Shown: one piece after another, positions 19,221 to 28,490 of the stretch
Position numbering within the stretch: position 1 is the first letter of the stretch
How the letters are laid out: each line of letters begins with the position of its first letter
Source of the DNA: Mycobacterium sp.
GTDB lineage: Bacteria; Actinomycetota; Actinomycetes; Mycobacteriales; Mycobacteriaceae
Direction: 5' to 3'
Assembly (NCBI GenBank): GCA_025965975.1
Contig: JAOPVX010000435.1
Location: 1-35,584 of the forward strand
Length of the DNA: 35,584 nt
Translations under genes and position numbers: made by a program
The notes under the pieces: model-generated
What the model saw: the letters and a program-made list of their open reading frames with translations, nothing else
Told to the model about the DNA's origin: nothing
The model's database searches: none

Positions 19221-20152
19221 GCGACTTCGAAGGGCAGGGGGACGACTCGGGAAAAGACACGCGCCGGTCGGGGTTGCTCTTTGGCGTTGGCGCCTACGCG
19301 TCGTGGGGCCTGTTTCCAGCGTTCTTCCCGCTGCTGAAGCCCGCAAGCGCAGTCGAAATCCTCGCGCACCGGATCGTTTGGTGCTTCGTGCTGATGGTCG
19401 TGGTGATCGCGGCGGTGCGCCGGCTCGGCGACATTCGCGCGATCACGCCGCGCACATGGTTGTTGTTGACGTTCGCGTCGGCCCTGATTTCTGTCAACTG
19501 GGTCATCTACATCTATGCGGTCAACAACGGCCACGTGGTGGACGCCGCGCTCGGCTACTTCATCAACCCGCTGGTGACCGTGGCGCTGGGGTTGCTGCTC
19601 TTCCGCGAGCGGCTCAATCGCGCGCAGTTCGTCGCCCTTGCCATCGCCGTGGTCGCCGTGGTGGTGCTCACCGTGCAGGTCGGCTCGCCACCGATCATCG
19701 GCCTCGGGCTGGCGCTGTCGTTCGGCCTGTACGGGGTGGTGAAGAAGGTGGTACCGACCGATCCCAGGGTCAGCGTTGGCATCGAGGCTGGGGTAGCGGC
19801 TCCTTTTGCCCTTGCCTACATCGTGGTGCTGCAGGCGACCGGCGATGGGACGTTCGCCAACCACGGCCCCCGCCACGTCGCGCTGATGATCCTGTCCGGC
19901 GTGCTCACGGCATTGCCGCTGCTGCTGTTCGCCGCGGCGGCCCAGCGGCTGCCGCTGGTGACGATGGGACTGCTGTTCTACCTGACCCCGGCGATGCAGC
20001 TGACCTGGGGCGTGGTCGTCGGGCACGAGCCGATGCCGCCGGCGCGGTGGCTGGGCTTCGGGTTGATCTGGGTGGCGCTGGCGGTGTTCAGCGCCGACGC
20101 GTTGTGGCGCGGCCGTGTCGATCGGGGCGACCTCGAATCGTCATACCGGTGA
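19217..20152 (+). CDS. rarD: RarD-type EamA/DMT-superfamily transporter
   Basis: 311 aa with about ten hydrophobic segments. The start '[35 protein letters not shown]' (cited in short form: '[11 protein letters not shown]', 'EILAHRIVW') is the RarD signature. '[22 protein letters not shown]' (about 94-115) and 'FGLYGVVKK' follow, with '[14 protein letters not shown]' in the second EamA half. RarD proteins are inner-membrane drug/metabolite-type permeases; the substrate is unknown. The GTG start overlaps the pseudouridine synthase stop by 4 bp (GTGA), so it is translationally coupled. It does not occur at this position in M. tuberculosis as I recall it. Confidence 0.9.
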   Translation: MSDFEGQGDDSGKDTRRSGLLFGVGAYASWGLFPAFFPLLKPASAVEILAHRIVWCFVLMVVVIAAVRRLGDIRAITPRTWLLLTFASALISVNWVIYIYAVNNGHVVDAALGYFINPLVTVALGLLLFRERLNRAQFVALAIAVVAVVVLTVQVGSPPIIGLGLALSFGLYGVVKKVVPTDPRVSVGIEAGVAAPFALAYIVVLQATGDGTFANHGPRHVALMILSGVLTALPLLLFAAAAQRLPLVTMGLLFYLTPAMQLTWGVVVGHEPMPPARWLGFGLIWVALAVFSADALWRGRVDRGDLESSYR

Positions 20153-20176
20153 CACCATCAAAGTCATGTAGGACCT

Positions 20177-20183
20177 AGGAGGA
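20177..20183 (+). promoter_or_regulatory. Strong ribosome-binding site of the DGPF/YCII gene
   Basis: AGGAGGA with 8 nt to ATG 20192, the best Shine-Dalgarno match in the window. It fixes the start. Confidence 0.8.
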
Positions 20184-20191
20184 ATCAAGTC

Positions 20192-20569
20192 ATGCGGTAC
20201 TGCCTGTTGATGCACTACCAGGAGGGCCCCGAGATCGGATTGACCGAGGAGGACATGGCGCCTGCGATGGCGGCCTTCCAGCGATATGCCGACGACTTGT
20301 CGGCCGCCGGTGTGCTGATCGACACCGAGGTGCTCGAATCCGTCGTCGCCACCACCACCGTCACCGCCCGCAACGGCACACCCGAGGTCCAGGACGGGCC
20401 CTTCGCCGACACCAAGGAGAAACTCGGCGGCATCTTCGTCATCGAGGTCGACAACCTCGACGATGCGCTCAAGTGGGCGCAACGCAACCCCGCCAACGGC
20501 TGGGGATTGATCGAAATCCGCCCGGTGGCGCGGACATACGCCGCCGACCGCGGGTGGTATGCCCCGTAG
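20192..20569 (+). CDS. YCII-related DGPF-domain protein, partner of the ECF42 sigma factor
   Basis: 125 aa. It begins 'MRYCLLMHYQEGPEIGL' and contains the hallmark 'VQDGPFADTKEKLGGIFVIEV' region (DGPF motif, residues about 68-88), then 'ALKWAQRNPA' and the conserved ending 'IEIRPVA'. DGPF proteins are small ferredoxin-like-fold proteins of unknown biochemistry, typically encoded in one to several copies beside group ECF42 sigma factors, as here (8 bp to the next start). It has the strongest ribosome site of the window, implying high translation. Function beyond that link is unknown. Confidence 0.9.
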   Translation: MRYCLLMHYQEGPEIGLTEEDMAPAMAAFQRYADDLSAAGVLIDTEVLESVVATTTVTARNGTPEVQDGPFADTKEKLGGIFVIEVDNLDDALKWAQRNPANGWGLIEIRPVARTYAADRGWYAP

Positions 20570-20577
20570 AGGGGCGG

Positions 20578-21819
20578 ATGAGCCACTTGCGCGAAGACCA
20601 ACAAGCACAAGCCCGGGTGGCTCAGGTCACCCGGGACTCCTACGGACGGCTGCTCGCTGTCCTCGCGGCGCCGACACGCGACATCGCCGCCGCCGAGGAC
20701 GCGCTGTCCGACGCACTCGAACGCGCGCTGGCCCGCTGGCCCGACGACGGTATACCGGCCAACCCCGAAGGCTGGCTGCTTACCGTGGCGCGCAATCGAT
20801 TACGTGACGTATGGAAGTCGTCCGGTTACCGGATGACTGAGCCGCTCGACGAAATCGACTACGCTTCAACACCTTTGGAAGATGACATGTCCGCCATTCC
20901 CGACCGGCGGCTCGAGCTGATGCTGGTCTGCGCTCACCCCGCCGTCGCGGCGAACATTCGGACGCCATTGATGCTGCAGTCGGTGCTAGGTGTCGAGGCC
21001 GCCGCGATCGCCACGGCATTCGCGGTCGAACCCGCGACCATGGCGCAGCGGCTGGTGCGGGCCAAGAAACGCATCCGCGACGCCGGCATTCCGTTCGTGC
21101 TGCCGCAACGCGACGACCTCGCCGAGCGGCTGCCCGCGGTGCTGGAGGCGGTCTATGGGGCGTATGCGATCGATTGGCAGCTCGCCCCGCAGGGCGCGCC
21201 CATCGAATCGCTGTCCGCCGAGGCGCTGCACCTTGCGCTGGTGCTTGCCGAGCTGCTGCCCGACGAGCCGGAGGTGCTCGGCCTTGCGGCGCTGGTGTGT
21301 ATGTCCGAGGCGCGCAGACCGGCCAGGCGCTCCGCCGACGGTGGGTTCATCCCGCTCGACGAGCAGGACACCGGGCTGTGGGACGAGGTGCTGATCGCCC
21401 GCGGTGAGGCGCTGCTGCGCCACGCCCATGACTACCGGCGGCCGGGCCGCTTCCAGTACGAGGCGGCGATTCAGTCGGTCCACTGCACAAGGGCCACCCA
21501 GGGCAAAGTGGATGTCAACGCGCTGAGAAAGCTGCACCGCGCCCTGTTGCGGGTGGCGCCGTCGCTCGGGGCGGCCGTGGCCTCGGCAGCCGTCGACGGC
21601 GAGATCGACGGGCCCGACGCGGGGCTTCGCGTGCTGGACGCGATCGATGATCGGGCCGTCGAGCGATTTCAACCGGCCTGGACGACGCGGGCTCATCTGC
21701 TGGCCGGGGCGGGGCGAGCAGCGGAGGCCGCCGACGCCTACCGCAGGGCCATCGAACTGACCGCTGATCCCTTGGTGGCCGAGTATCTTTTGCGGCGTTT
21801 GCGATCTATGACCCGTTGA
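20578..21819 (+). CDS. ECF42-type RNA polymerase sigma factor with long C-terminal domain (DUF6596)
   Basis: 413 aa from ATG 20578; the frame extends to 20473 but overlaps the DGPF gene. Sigma region 2 is at about 17-85 ('DSYGRLLAVLAAPTRDIAAAEDALSDA', cited as 'AAEDALSDALERAL', then 'PEGWLLTVARNRLRD'). Region 4 lies at about 120-165 ('TPLMLQSVLGVEAAAIATAF' region, 'RLVRAKKRIRDAGI'). The rest, about 240 residues, is the helical, TPR-like extension of ECF42 ('HDYRRPGRFQYEAAIQSVHC', 'AGRAAEAADAYRRAIEL'). In this group there is no anti-sigma factor and the extension is reported to be needed for activity. The upstream DGPF gene is the signature neighbour and a likely target. Confidence 0.92.
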   Translation: MSHLREDQQAQARVAQVTRDSYGRLLAVLAAPTRDIAAAEDALSDALERALARWPDDGIPANPEGWLLTVARNRLRDVWKSSGYRMTEPLDEIDYASTPLEDDMSAIPDRRLELMLVCAHPAVAANIRTPLMLQSVLGVEAAAIATAFAVEPATMAQRLVRAKKRIRDAGIPFVLPQRDDLAERLPAVLEAVYGAYAIDWQLAPQGAPIESLSAEALHLALVLAELLPDEPEVLGLAALVCMSEARRPARRSADGGFIPLDEQDTGLWDEVLIARGEALLRHAHDYRRPGRFQYEAAIQSVHCTRATQGKVDVNALRKLHRALLRVAPSLGAAVASAAVDGEIDGPDAGLRVLDAIDDRAVERFQPAWTTRAHLLAGAGRAAEAADAYRRAIELTADPLVAEYLLRRLRSMTR

Positions 21820-21845
21820 CCCCGTTGCTAGCAATGCCATAACGT
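21816..21845 (+). promoter_or_regulatory. Promoter of the TetR gene (TTGACC - 18 bp - TAACGT)
   Basis: The -35 TTGACC (21816-21821) overlaps the TGA stop of the sigma-factor gene. The -10 TAACGT (21840-21845) lies 6 nt before GTG 21852. This is the best two-part promoter in the window and predicts a leaderless mRNA. Confidence 0.65.
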
Positions 21846-21851
21846 CTGCTC

Positions 21852-22586
21852 GTGGGCAGTAACGCCCGGCCCATGCCGGCCGGAAGGGGACGGGGTCGTC
21901 CGGTGGGTGCAGACTCGGCCGAGACACGTGCGCGCATTCTTCGTGCTGCGCGCGAAGTGATCAACGAACGCGGCTATGAGGCGGCCAATTTCCAGGCCAT
22001 CGCGTCGCGCGCCGGCCTGAGCCGGCCCACCATGCACTACTACTTCCACACCCGCGAGGAGATGTACGACTGCCTCGTAGCGGAGGCGTATTCGATTGTC
22101 TCGGACTGCATTGCGCAGGCAAAACGCGAGGACACCCTGCTGAACCAGCTCTCGGCGTTCGTGGCTGCCGCACACCGATCAGGGTTTGCGGACCGGTCGC
22201 TGCTGAGGTTCGTCATCTCAGCGCGCCTGGAGTTCCACCGGAGTCCGAGCCTCAGGGACAGCCCCGGTCCCGTGGTGTCCGCAGTGCAGGGCTTCTACGC
22301 CTCGATGGTCGACGATGGGATCGCGCGGGGTGAGATTCCGGCCGAGACCGATGCGGTGGCGGTCGTGAACATGCTGCTGGCGATGTTCCTGGGAATGGGT
22401 TTCTTCGCCGGATTCATTGTCGATCAAAACGACATGCCCGTGATTGCCAAGCAACTTCACCAGCTGATGACCCATGGCTTGCTGGATCACCGGTCGACCG
22501 GGCCACCGCTGACCATCACGACGCCGGTGCCGGTGGCCGTCGCGGGCGACGATCTCGTTCCCGCCTGGCCGGCATTGACGGGTTGA
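21852..22586 (+). CDS. TetR-family transcriptional regulator
   Basis: 244 aa from GTG 21852. The N-terminal DNA-binding domain is clear: 'SAETRARILRAAREVINERG' region (about 18-37), 'FQAIASRAGLSRPTMHYYF' as the recognition helix-turn-helix, then 'HTREEMYDCLVAEA'. The basic Gly/Arg tail before it ('RPMPAGRGRGRPVG') is common in actinobacterial TetR proteins. The C-terminal ligand domain is helical and unassigned. It has its own leaderless promoter and no obvious co-transcribed target; the ligand and regulon are unknown. Confidence 0.92.
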   Translation: MGSNARPMPAGRGRGRPVGADSAETRARILRAAREVINERGYEAANFQAIASRAGLSRPTMHYYFHTREEMYDCLVAEAYSIVSDCIAQAKREDTLLNQLSAFVAAAHRSGFADRSLLRFVISARLEFHRSPSLRDSPGPVVSAVQGFYASMVDDGIARGEIPAETDAVAVVNMLLAMFLGMGFFAGFIVDQNDMPVIAKQLHQLMTHGLLDHRSTGPPLTITTPVPVAVAGDDLVPAWPALTG

Positions 22587-22670
22587 TCATATTCCTGCAG
22601 GTCAGCTTCTTGTAGGAGCGGCCAGATGTTTTATAGGGAAACACCCGATTCCTTCCGGGCTGAGCAGTAA

Positions 22671-22676
22671 TAGCGT
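22671..22676 (+). promoter_or_regulatory. -10 box (TAGCGT) of the small ORF at 22684
   Basis: TANNNT match 7 nt before ATG 22684; a leaderless start is inferred. Confidence 0.45.
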
Positions 22677-22683
22677 CCTTACC

Positions 22684-22848
22684 ATGAATGGCATCTGGTT
22701 CGCTGGCCTGGTCGCCGCGTTCGTCGTGGCCGGGGTCGTCGCCCAACTGGGCTTGGAGCTACGCCCGATGCCCGCGGTCAGAAGGGTCTTTCGGCGCGGC
22801 AAAGACACGCACCGCGACACGCCGAGAAGTGTCGGTGGGCCGCCATAG
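22684..22848 (+). CDS. 54-aa single-span membrane peptide upstream of dnaE1
   Basis: ATG 22684 to TAG 22846-22848. The N-terminus ('NGIWFAGLVAAFVVAGVVAQ', residues 2-21) is a good membrane span. It is followed by a basic, polar tail ('RRVFRRGKDTHRD') ending in 'GGPP'. It is not a family I recognise. Support: a TAGCGT box at leaderless spacing, a gene-sized gap, and a hydrophobic-then-basic composition unlike a random frame. Its stop codon is part of the TAGACT box of dnaE1. The ORFs on the other strand here look like noise. Confidence 0.5.
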   Translation: MNGIWFAGLVAAFVVAGVVAQLGLELRPMPAVRRVFRRGKDTHRDTPRSVGGPP

Positions 22849-22851
22849 ACT
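22846..22851 (+). promoter_or_regulatory. -10 box (TAGACT) of dnaE1
   Basis: TANNNT match 9 nt before ATG 22861, overlapping the stop of the small upstream ORF. It predicts a leader of 0-3 nt for dnaE1. Confidence 0.45.
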
Positions 22852-22860
22852 GATCGGCCT

Positions 22861-25800
22861 ATGAACTCATCCTTCGTGCACCTGCATAACCACACCGAAT
22901 ACTCGATGTTGGACGGTGCCGCGAAGATCACGCCGATGCTCGCCGAGGCGCAGCGGTTGCAGATGCCGGCAATCGGAATGACCGATCACGGAAACATGTT
23001 CGGCGCCAGCGAGTTCTACAACAGCGCGACGGAGGTCGGCATCAAGCCGATCATCGGTGTCGAGGCCTACATTGCGCCCGCGTCCCGATTCGACACCAGG
23101 CGCGTTCTGTGGGGGGATCCGAACCAGAAGGGCGACGACGTCTCCGGCAGCGGCTCCTACACCCACTTGACCATGGTCGCCGAGAACGCGACGGGGCTGC
23201 GCAACCTGTTCAAGCTCTCGTCGCTGGCGTCGTTCGAGGGCCAACTCGGCAAGTGGTCGCGGATGGATGCCGAACTCATTGCCGAACATGCCGCAGGCAT
23301 CATCGCCACGACCGGCTGCCCGTCGGGTGAGGTGCAGACCCGGCTGCGGCTCGGCCACGACCGCGAGGCGCTCGAGTCGGCCGCGAAGTGGCGTGAGATC
23401 TTCGGTGCCGATAACTATTTCCTCGAGCTGATGGACCACGGCCTCGACATCGAGCGGCGGGTGCGCGAAGGGCTGCTCGAGATCGGCCGCAAGCTCGACA
23501 TCCCGCCGTTGGCCACCAACGACTGCCACTACGTCACCCGCGACGCCGCGCACAACCACGAGGCGCTGCTGTGTGTGCAGACCGGAAAGACGTTGTCGGA
23601 CCCCAATCGCTTCAAGTTCGACGGCGACGGCTACTACCTCAAGCCGGCCGCGGAGATGCGCGCGCTGTGGGACGACGAGCTGGCCGCGGCGTGCGACTCG
23701 ACCCTGCTGATCGCCGAACGGGTGCAGTCCTATGCCGAGGTGTGGGAGCCGCGCGATCGCATGCCGGTCTTCCCGGTGCCCGAGGGGCACGACCAGGCGT
23801 CGTGGCTGCGGCACGAGGTGGATGCCGGACTCGCGCGGCGCTTCGCGGCCGGGGTCCCTTCGGCGTACGTCGAACGGGCGGCGTATGAGATCGACGTCAT
23901 TTGCGCGAAGGGATATCCGTCCTACTTCCTGATCGTGGCCGACCTGGTGACCTATGCCCGGTCCGTGGACATCCGGGTCGGGCCGGGCCGGGGCTCGGCC
24001 GCGGGGTCGCTGGTCGCCTATGCGCTGCGCATCACCGACATCGACCCGATCGAGCTCGGGCTACTGTTCGAGCGCTTCCTCAATCCCGAGCGGGCTTCGA
24101 TGCCCGACATCGACATCGACTTCGACGACCGCCGCCGCGGCGAGATGGTGCGCTATGCCGCCGCCAAGTGGGGCAGCGACCGGGTCGCTCAGGTCATCAC
24201 GTTCGGCACCATCAAAACCAAAGCTGCGCTGAAGGATTCGGCCCGCATCCACTACGGCCAGCCCGGTTTCGCGATCGCCGACCGGATCACAAAGGCGCTC
24301 CCGCCGCCGGTCATGGCCAAGGACATTCCGCTGTCAGGGATCACCGACCCGAACCATGAGCGGTACAAGGAGGCCGCCGAGGTCCGCGGCCTGATCGACA
24401 CCGATCCCGATGTGCGGACCATCTACGAAACGGCGCGCGGGCTGGAAGGGTTGATCCGCAACGCCGGCGTGCACGCGTGCGCGGTGATCATGAGTTCCGA
24501 GCCGCTGACCGAGGCGATCCCGCTGTGGAAGCGACCGCAGGACGGCGCGATCATCACCGGCTGGGACTATCCGTCGTGCGAGGCCATCGGCCTGTTGAAG
24601 ATGGACTTCCTTGGCCTGCGCAACCTGACGATCATCGGCGACGCCCTCGAGAACATCAAGGCCAACAGGGGAATTGAGCTCGATCTGGAGTCCGTCCCAC
24701 TCGCCGATCCCGCCACCTACGAACTGCTCGGACGCGGTGACACCCTCGGTGTGTTCCAGCTCGACGGTGGGCCGATGCGTGACCTGCTGCGCCGCATGCA
24801 GCCGACGGAGTTCGGTGACGTCGTCGCGGTGATCGCGCTGTACCGCCCAGGCCCGATGGGCATGAACGCCCACAACGACTACGCCGACCGGAAGAACAAC
24901 CGCCAGGCGATCAAGCCCATCCATCCGGAGCTTGCCGAACCACTCCAAGAGATCCTCGCCGAGACCTACGGCCTGATCGTCTACCAAGAGCAGATCATGC
25001 GCATCGCGCAGAAAGTCGCCGGCTACTCGCTGGCCCGAGCAGACATCCTGCGAAAGGCCATGGGCAAGAAGAAGCGTGAGGTGCTCGACAAGGAGTACGA
25101 GGGCTTCTCGGAGGGCATGAAGGCCAACGGGTTCTCGGCCCCCGCGATCAAGGCGTTGTGGGACACGGTGCTGCCGTTCGCCGACTACGCGTTCAACAAG
25201 TCGCACGCCGCCGGATATGGCCTGGTGTCATATTGGACGGCGTACCTGAAGGCCAATTATCCGGCGGAGTACATGGCCGGGCTGCTCACGTCGGTGGGCG
25301 ACGACAAGGACAAGGCCGCCGTGTACCTGGCCGATTGCCGCAAAGTGGGAATCACGGTGCTGCCGCCGGACGTCAACGAATCCGGCCTGAACTTCGCGTC
25401 GGTCGGCGCCGACATCCGCTACGGGCTCGGTGCGGTGCGCAATGTCGGGTCCAATGTCGTTGCCTCGCTGATCAATTCCCGCACCGACAAGGGCAAGTTC
25501 ACCGACTTCTCCGACTACCTCAATAAGATCGAAGTTGGCGCCTGCAACAAGAAGGTCACCGAATCGCTGATCAAGGCCGGTGCGTTCGACTCGCTGGACC
25601 ATCCGCGCAAGGGCCTGTTCCTGGTGCACGCCGATGCCGTCGACTCGGTGCTTGGCACCAAGAAGGCAGAGGCGATGGGCCAGTTCGACCTGTTCGGGGG
25701 CGCCGACACCGCCACCGACGCGGTGTTCACCATCAAGGTGCCCGACGAGGAGTGGGAGGACAAGCACAAGCTGGCACTCGAGCGCGAGATGCTGGGCCTT

Positions 25801-26388
25801 TACGTGTCGGGACATCCGCTGAACGGTGTCGCGCATCTGCTTTCCGCGCAGGTCGACACGCAGATTCCTGCCATTCTCGATAGCGACGTCGCCAACGACA
25901 CTCAAGTCGTGGTTGGCGGCATTCTCGCCTCGGTGAATCGCAGGGTGAACAAGAACGGCTTGCCTTGGGCATCAGCACAATTGGAAGACCTCACCGGTGG
26001 TATCGAGGTGTTGTTCTTCCCACAGACGTACTCCGTCTACGGCGGGGAGATCACCGACGACGCGGTGGTGTTGGTGAAGGCGAAGGTGGCCGCGCGCGAC
26101 GACCGGATCGCGCTGATTGCGCACGAGCTTGTGGTGCCGGACTTCTCCAGCGCGCAGGTGAACCGGCCGCTGGCGGTCAGCCTGCCGACGCGGCAATGCA
26201 CCGTCGACAAGATCACCGCGTTCAAGCAGGTGCTGGCGCGGCACCCGGGCACCTCGCAGGTGCACCTGCGGCTGATCAGTGGTGAGCGCATCACCACGCT
26301 GGAGTTGGATCAGTCGCTGCGGGTCACGCCGTCGTCGGCATTGATGGGCGATCTGAAGGCGCTGCTGGGCCCCGGCTGTTTGGGTTAG
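22861..26388 (+). CDS. dnaE1: DNA polymerase III alpha subunit, replicative polymerase
   Basis: 1175 aa; M. tuberculosis DnaE1 is about 1184. It begins with an intact PHP domain ('[15 protein letters not shown]', metal ligands H7, H9 and H11 region), the proofreading exonuclease site of mycobacterial DnaE1. The polymerase carboxylates are in '[11 protein letters not shown]' with D416, D418 and D420. '[16 protein letters not shown]' and '[16 protein letters not shown]' are palm/fingers signatures, and '[10 protein letters not shown]' follows. A clamp-binding peptide Q941-F-D-L-F945 lies after the HhH region, and an OB fold ('[18 protein letters not shown]') is near the C-terminus. It is the main chromosomal replicase. 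Corresponds to Rv1547. Confidence 0.97.
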   Translation: MNSSFVHLHNHTEYSMLDGAAKITPMLAEAQRLQMPAIGMTDHGNMFGASEFYNSATEVGIKPIIGVEAYIAPASRFDTRRVLWGDPNQKGDDVSGSGSYTHLTMVAENATGLRNLFKLSSLASFEGQLGKWSRMDAELIAEHAAGIIATTGCPSGEVQTRLRLGHDREALESAAKWREIFGADNYFLELMDHGLDIERRVREGLLEIGRKLDIPPLATNDCHYVTRDAAHNHEALLCVQTGKTLSDPNRFKFDGDGYYLKPAAEMRALWDDELAAACDSTLLIAERVQSYAEVWEPRDRMPVFPVPEGHDQASWLRHEVDAGLARRFAAGVPSAYVERAAYEIDVICAKGYPSYFLIVADLVTYARSVDIRVGPGRGSAAGSLVAYALRITDIDPIELGLLFERFLNPERASMPDIDIDFDDRRRGEMVRYAAAKWGSDRVAQVITFGTIKTKAALKDSARIHYGQPGFAIADRITKALPPPVMAKDIPLSGITDPNHERYKEAAEVRGLIDTDPDVRTIYETARGLEGLIRNAGVHACAVIMSSEPLTEAIPLWKRPQDGAIITGWDYPSCEAIGLLKMDFLGLRNLTIIGDALENIKANRGIELDLESVPLADPATYELLGRGDTLGVFQLDGGPMRDLLRRMQPTEFGDVVAVIALYRPGPMGMNAHNDYADRKNNRQAIKPIHPELAEPLQEILAETYGLIVYQEQIMRIAQKVAGYSLARADILRKAMGKKKREVLDKEYEGFSEGMKANGFSAPAIKALWDTVLPFADYAFNKSHAAGYGLVSYWTAYLKANYPAEYMAGLLTSVGDDKDKAAVYLADCRKVGITVLPPDVNESGLNFASVGADIRYGLGAVRNVGSNVVASLINSRTDKGKFTDFSDYLNKIEVGACNKKVTESLIKAGAFDSLDHPRKGLFLVHADAVDSVLGTKKAEAMGQFDLFGGADTATDAVFTIKVPDEEWEDKHKLALEREMLGLYVSGHPLNGVAHLLSAQVDTQIPAILDSDVANDTQVVVGGILASVNRRVNKNGLPWASAQLEDLTGGIEVLFFPQTYSVYGGEITDDAVVLVKAKVAARDDRIALIAHELVVPDFSSAQVNRPLAVSLPTRQCTVDKITAFKQVLARHPGTSQVHLRLISGERITTLELDQSLRVTPSSALMGDLKALLGPGCLG

Positions 26389-26968
26389 AACGCGTAACTC
26401 AGGATTCGCGCCTTGCGGGCGCCGGCCTTGCTTCTGCCCGACAGCTTCGTCGCCGCGTGGATCCATCCCTGGAAGAGATCGACCTCGGGCGCGTGTGCCA
26501 GGCTGGCCTCCTCCACGAGCGTCATCCGCGGATTCCAGGTTTCTGGATGATGCGCGTCCTTGAATCCCGCGTAACCCCACTGGCTTCCGACGTCCTTGAA
26601 CGTCTTCTGCGGGGCCAGCTTGATCGCGAGGCGGCTGAACCACCCGATGCCGCCGTAGTCGTTGAACGCCAGTTCGCCGGAGCCGAAATGGTCGGTGATC
26701 CTCCGGAAGATGCCGGCGATCACCGGTTCGACAGGAAGGCGAAATCGCGCACCCGGTCGTCGAGCATCTTGGCGCGCAACGCCGTCTGGCACACGACGCT
26801 CGTCTGCACGCCGAGGCCCGCGAAGTCGTAGTCGATCTTGCCGACCACCTCGTGTGCGAGCCGGTCACCGAGGATGGGTCTCGACCACTGGCTGTCCAGC
26901 GCCCTGGCGTACTCGGTGAGAAGTGCCGTTTGTTCGACGGGTGTCAATTCTGTTGTTGCAATCCCCAT
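26385..26968 (-). pseudogene. LCM/PPM-type SAM-dependent methyltransferase with its SAM-binding core deleted and frame broken
   Basis: Two pieces of one gene adjoin in different frames. The N-terminal piece (ATG 26968 to stop 26720) has the family opening 'TALLTEYARALDSQWSRPIL', 'DRLAHEVVGKIDYDF' and 'ALRAKMLDDRVRDF'. The C-terminal piece (to 26385) has 'EPVIAGIFRRITDHFGSGELAF', then 'NDYGGIGWFSRLAIKLAP', 'WNPRMTLVEEASLAHAPEVD' and 'ATKLSGRSKAGARKARIL'. In intact relatives about 80-90 residues separate these, including the 'DLGAGLDTR' SAM-binding motif; here none remain. The join at about 26735-26750 goes straight from 'DDRVRDF' into 'AFL' and is also out of frame. The span is 584 nt against about 820 expected. 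Its stop overlaps the dnaE1 end by 4 bp. Confidence 0.85.
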
Positions 26969-27003
26969 GACCGCGAACGTACTCCTGTTTTCGCGCTGAA
27001 TGG

Positions 27004-27750
27004 TTAGCCCAAAACGTTCACCGCCCTTGCGATTACGAGCGCGATGGTGGTAACCGCCACCATGCTCTGCACCGCCATCATTCCCTTCGCCCAGCGGGCC
27101 AGCGGCATGGTGTCGGTGGGAGAGAACGCCATCGCGTTGGTCAGGCTGACATACAGGTAGTCGAGGAACGTCGGCCGCCATCCCGGTTTGACGAGCTTGG
27201 CGGTGTCGGGATCCATCTGGGGGAACATGAAGTCCGGATAGGGATGTTCGCCGGCGCGCCGGGCGAACGGTCCGCCGCGGTCCAGTTCCCAGTACCAGAT
27301 GCCGAACACGATGATGTTGGTGACGAAGATCGCCGCGCCGCTGCCCAGCAACACGGCGGCCTTGTTGCTGACCTCGCCGGACAGGATGCGGATGTCCAGC
27401 AGCACCGCAGAAAGAGTGTTGTCGAGGGTGATGGCGGCGAGCAGGACCCACGTGGCGTATTTGCCCAGTCGCGTCGACCTGGTGAGCCGCAGGGGATTGA
27501 GCCAGATCAGTACGGCGACGAGCAACGACTCGAGCCCGATGAGCGGCCAGCGGGGCACCACGATGTAGGCCCTCGGGATTGCCAGCTGCAGACCGATCGC
27601 GGCGACGAGCGCGAAAAGCACCGGCAGTCGGCTCTCAGGGTCGCCGGGCCGCAGCCACGATGGGATGTGGTGTTCGGCGCCGGATGCCATGCGTTCCGCG
27701 CGCCGGACGAACTGTTCCACCGGTGACGGGGGTTCGGGTGTGGTGTCCAT
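27004..27750 (-). CDS. DUF1345-like multi-spanning membrane protein
   Basis: 248 aa from ATG 27750; the open frame to 27873 overlaps the divergent gene and is not needed. After a polar N-terminus there are about six hydrophobic segments: 'LPVLFALVAAIGLQLAI', 'WPLIGLESLLVAVLIWL', 'YATWVLLAAITLDNTL', 'AAIFVTNIIVFGIWYWEL' and two near the end. 'FDYLYVSLTNAMAFSPTDTMPL'-like text (here 'LDYLYVSLTNAMAFSPTD') before the last spans is the recognisable DUF1345/ion-channel-like motif. Function unknown; some relatives are annotated as channel-like. It is divergent from the SRPBCC gene with 29 bp between starts. Confidence 0.8.
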   Translation of the reverse strand: MDTTPEPPSPVEQFVRRAERMASGAEHHIPSWLRPGDPESRLPVLFALVAAIGLQLAIPRAYIVVPRWPLIGLESLLVAVLIWLNPLRLTRSTRLGKYATWVLLAAITLDNTLSAVLLDIRILSGEVSNKAAVLLGSGAAIFVTNIIVFGIWYWELDRGGPFARRAGEHPYPDFMFPQMDPDTAKLVKPGWRPTFLDYLYVSLTNAMAFSPTDTMPLARWAKGMMAVQSMVAVTTIALVIARAVNVLG

Positions 27751-27779
27751 GAGAAGAGTGTGTGCGCCACGATGAAGCC

Positions 27780-28211
27780 ATGGACGACGACACGACTGGT
27801 AGTTTCCTGAGGACCTCGCGTCACGTGAGCGTCTGGATCGAGGCCGCCCCCGAGGTGGTCTACGAGTTCGCATCGGATCCGCACGAGTGGCGGCGGTGGG
27901 CCGCGGGCCTGGCCGAGGGAGGCTTGCGTCAGACCGCTGACGGTTGGGTGGCCGATTCGCCGATGGGTCCGGTGACGGTCGAGTTTGCGCCGCCGAACGA
28001 GTTCGGCGTGCTCGATCACGTGGTGCGGCTGCCGTCGGGTGAAGCGGTGTACAACCCGTTGCGGGTGATCCCGGGCGGGGTCAGGGAGGCCCGCTGCGAG
28101 GTGCTGTTCACCGTGCGACGCCGGGCCGGCATGACCGACGCGGAGTTCGACGCCGATGCAGCGGCGGTGGCCGCCGACCTCGATACGCTGCGTCGGCTGC
28201 TGGAGGACTAA
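27780..28211 (+). CDS. SRPBCC (START-like) superfamily protein
   Basis: 143 aa from ATG 27780 (an in-frame ATG at 27762 is possible). The START-like helix-grip fold pattern is visible: 'RHVSVWIEAAPEVVYEFASDPHEW' at the N-terminus, 'WVADSPMGPVTVEFAP' in the middle strands, and a long C-terminal helix ending 'ADLDTLRRLLED'. These proteins bind small hydrophobic ligands; no specific ligand can be inferred. Its stop abuts the end of the next minus-strand gene with no gap. Confidence 0.8.
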   Translation: MDDDTTGSFLRTSRHVSVWIEAAPEVVYEFASDPHEWRRWAAGLAEGGLRQTADGWVADSPMGPVTVEFAPPNEFGVLDHVVRLPSGEAVYNPLRVIPGGVREARCEVLFTVRRRAGMTDAEFDADAAAVAADLDTLRRLLED

Positions 28212-28403
28212 CTAGCTTTCAGACGAGTGGAACGGGCTCAGTGCCAGCCATACCACTGTGCCCGCGGCCGCGGCGGCCAGCACCGACGGTGCCGCGCTGC
28301 CGGTCGCGACCGCGACGATCACCAGGACAACGAGGCCGATCGCGAGCAGCTTGTACACCGGCCAGGGCACACCGGCGACGCTGACTTCGTCGCGCACGGT
28401 CAT
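28212..28403 (-). CDS. Small two-span membrane protein, hypothetical
   Basis: 63 aa from ATG 28403; an in-frame TTG at 28439 would add 12 residues. A short polar N-terminus ('TVRDEVSVAGVPWP') precedes two hydrophobic stretches, 'KLLAIGLVVLVIVAVATG' and 'SVLAAAAAGTVVWLAL'. No family is recognised. It is convergent with and directly abuts the SRPBCC gene, and is divergent from the nitroreductase gene (87 bp). Confidence 0.6.
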   Translation of the reverse strand: MTVRDEVSVAGVPWPVYKLLAIGLVVLVIVAVATGSAAPSVLAAAAAGTVVWLALSPFHSSES

Positions 28404-28478
28404 CGGTTGGCGATAACTCGCAAATGAGTTTTCGGGCAACCGAAACGCCGATCACGGTGGTCACTTGCCTAGCGGGTC

Positions 28479-28484
28479 TAAGCT
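28479..28484 (+). promoter_or_regulatory. -10 box (TAAGCT) of the nitroreductase gene
   Basis: TANNNT match 6 nt before ATG 28491; a leaderless transcript is inferred. Confidence 0.5.
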
Positions 28485-28490
28485 GGTCAC

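Noticed and set aside
22605-22619. Hairpin GCTTCT-TGT-AGGAGC after the TetR gene
   Set aside because: Only 6 bp with a G-U pair and a 3-nt loop, and no T-tract; too weak to call a terminator.
26720-27451. 243-codon minus-strand ORF
   Set aside because: Its first two thirds run out of frame through the DUF1345-like gene; only the last 82 residues, from ATG 26968, are real sequence, the N-terminal piece of the methyltransferase pseudogene.
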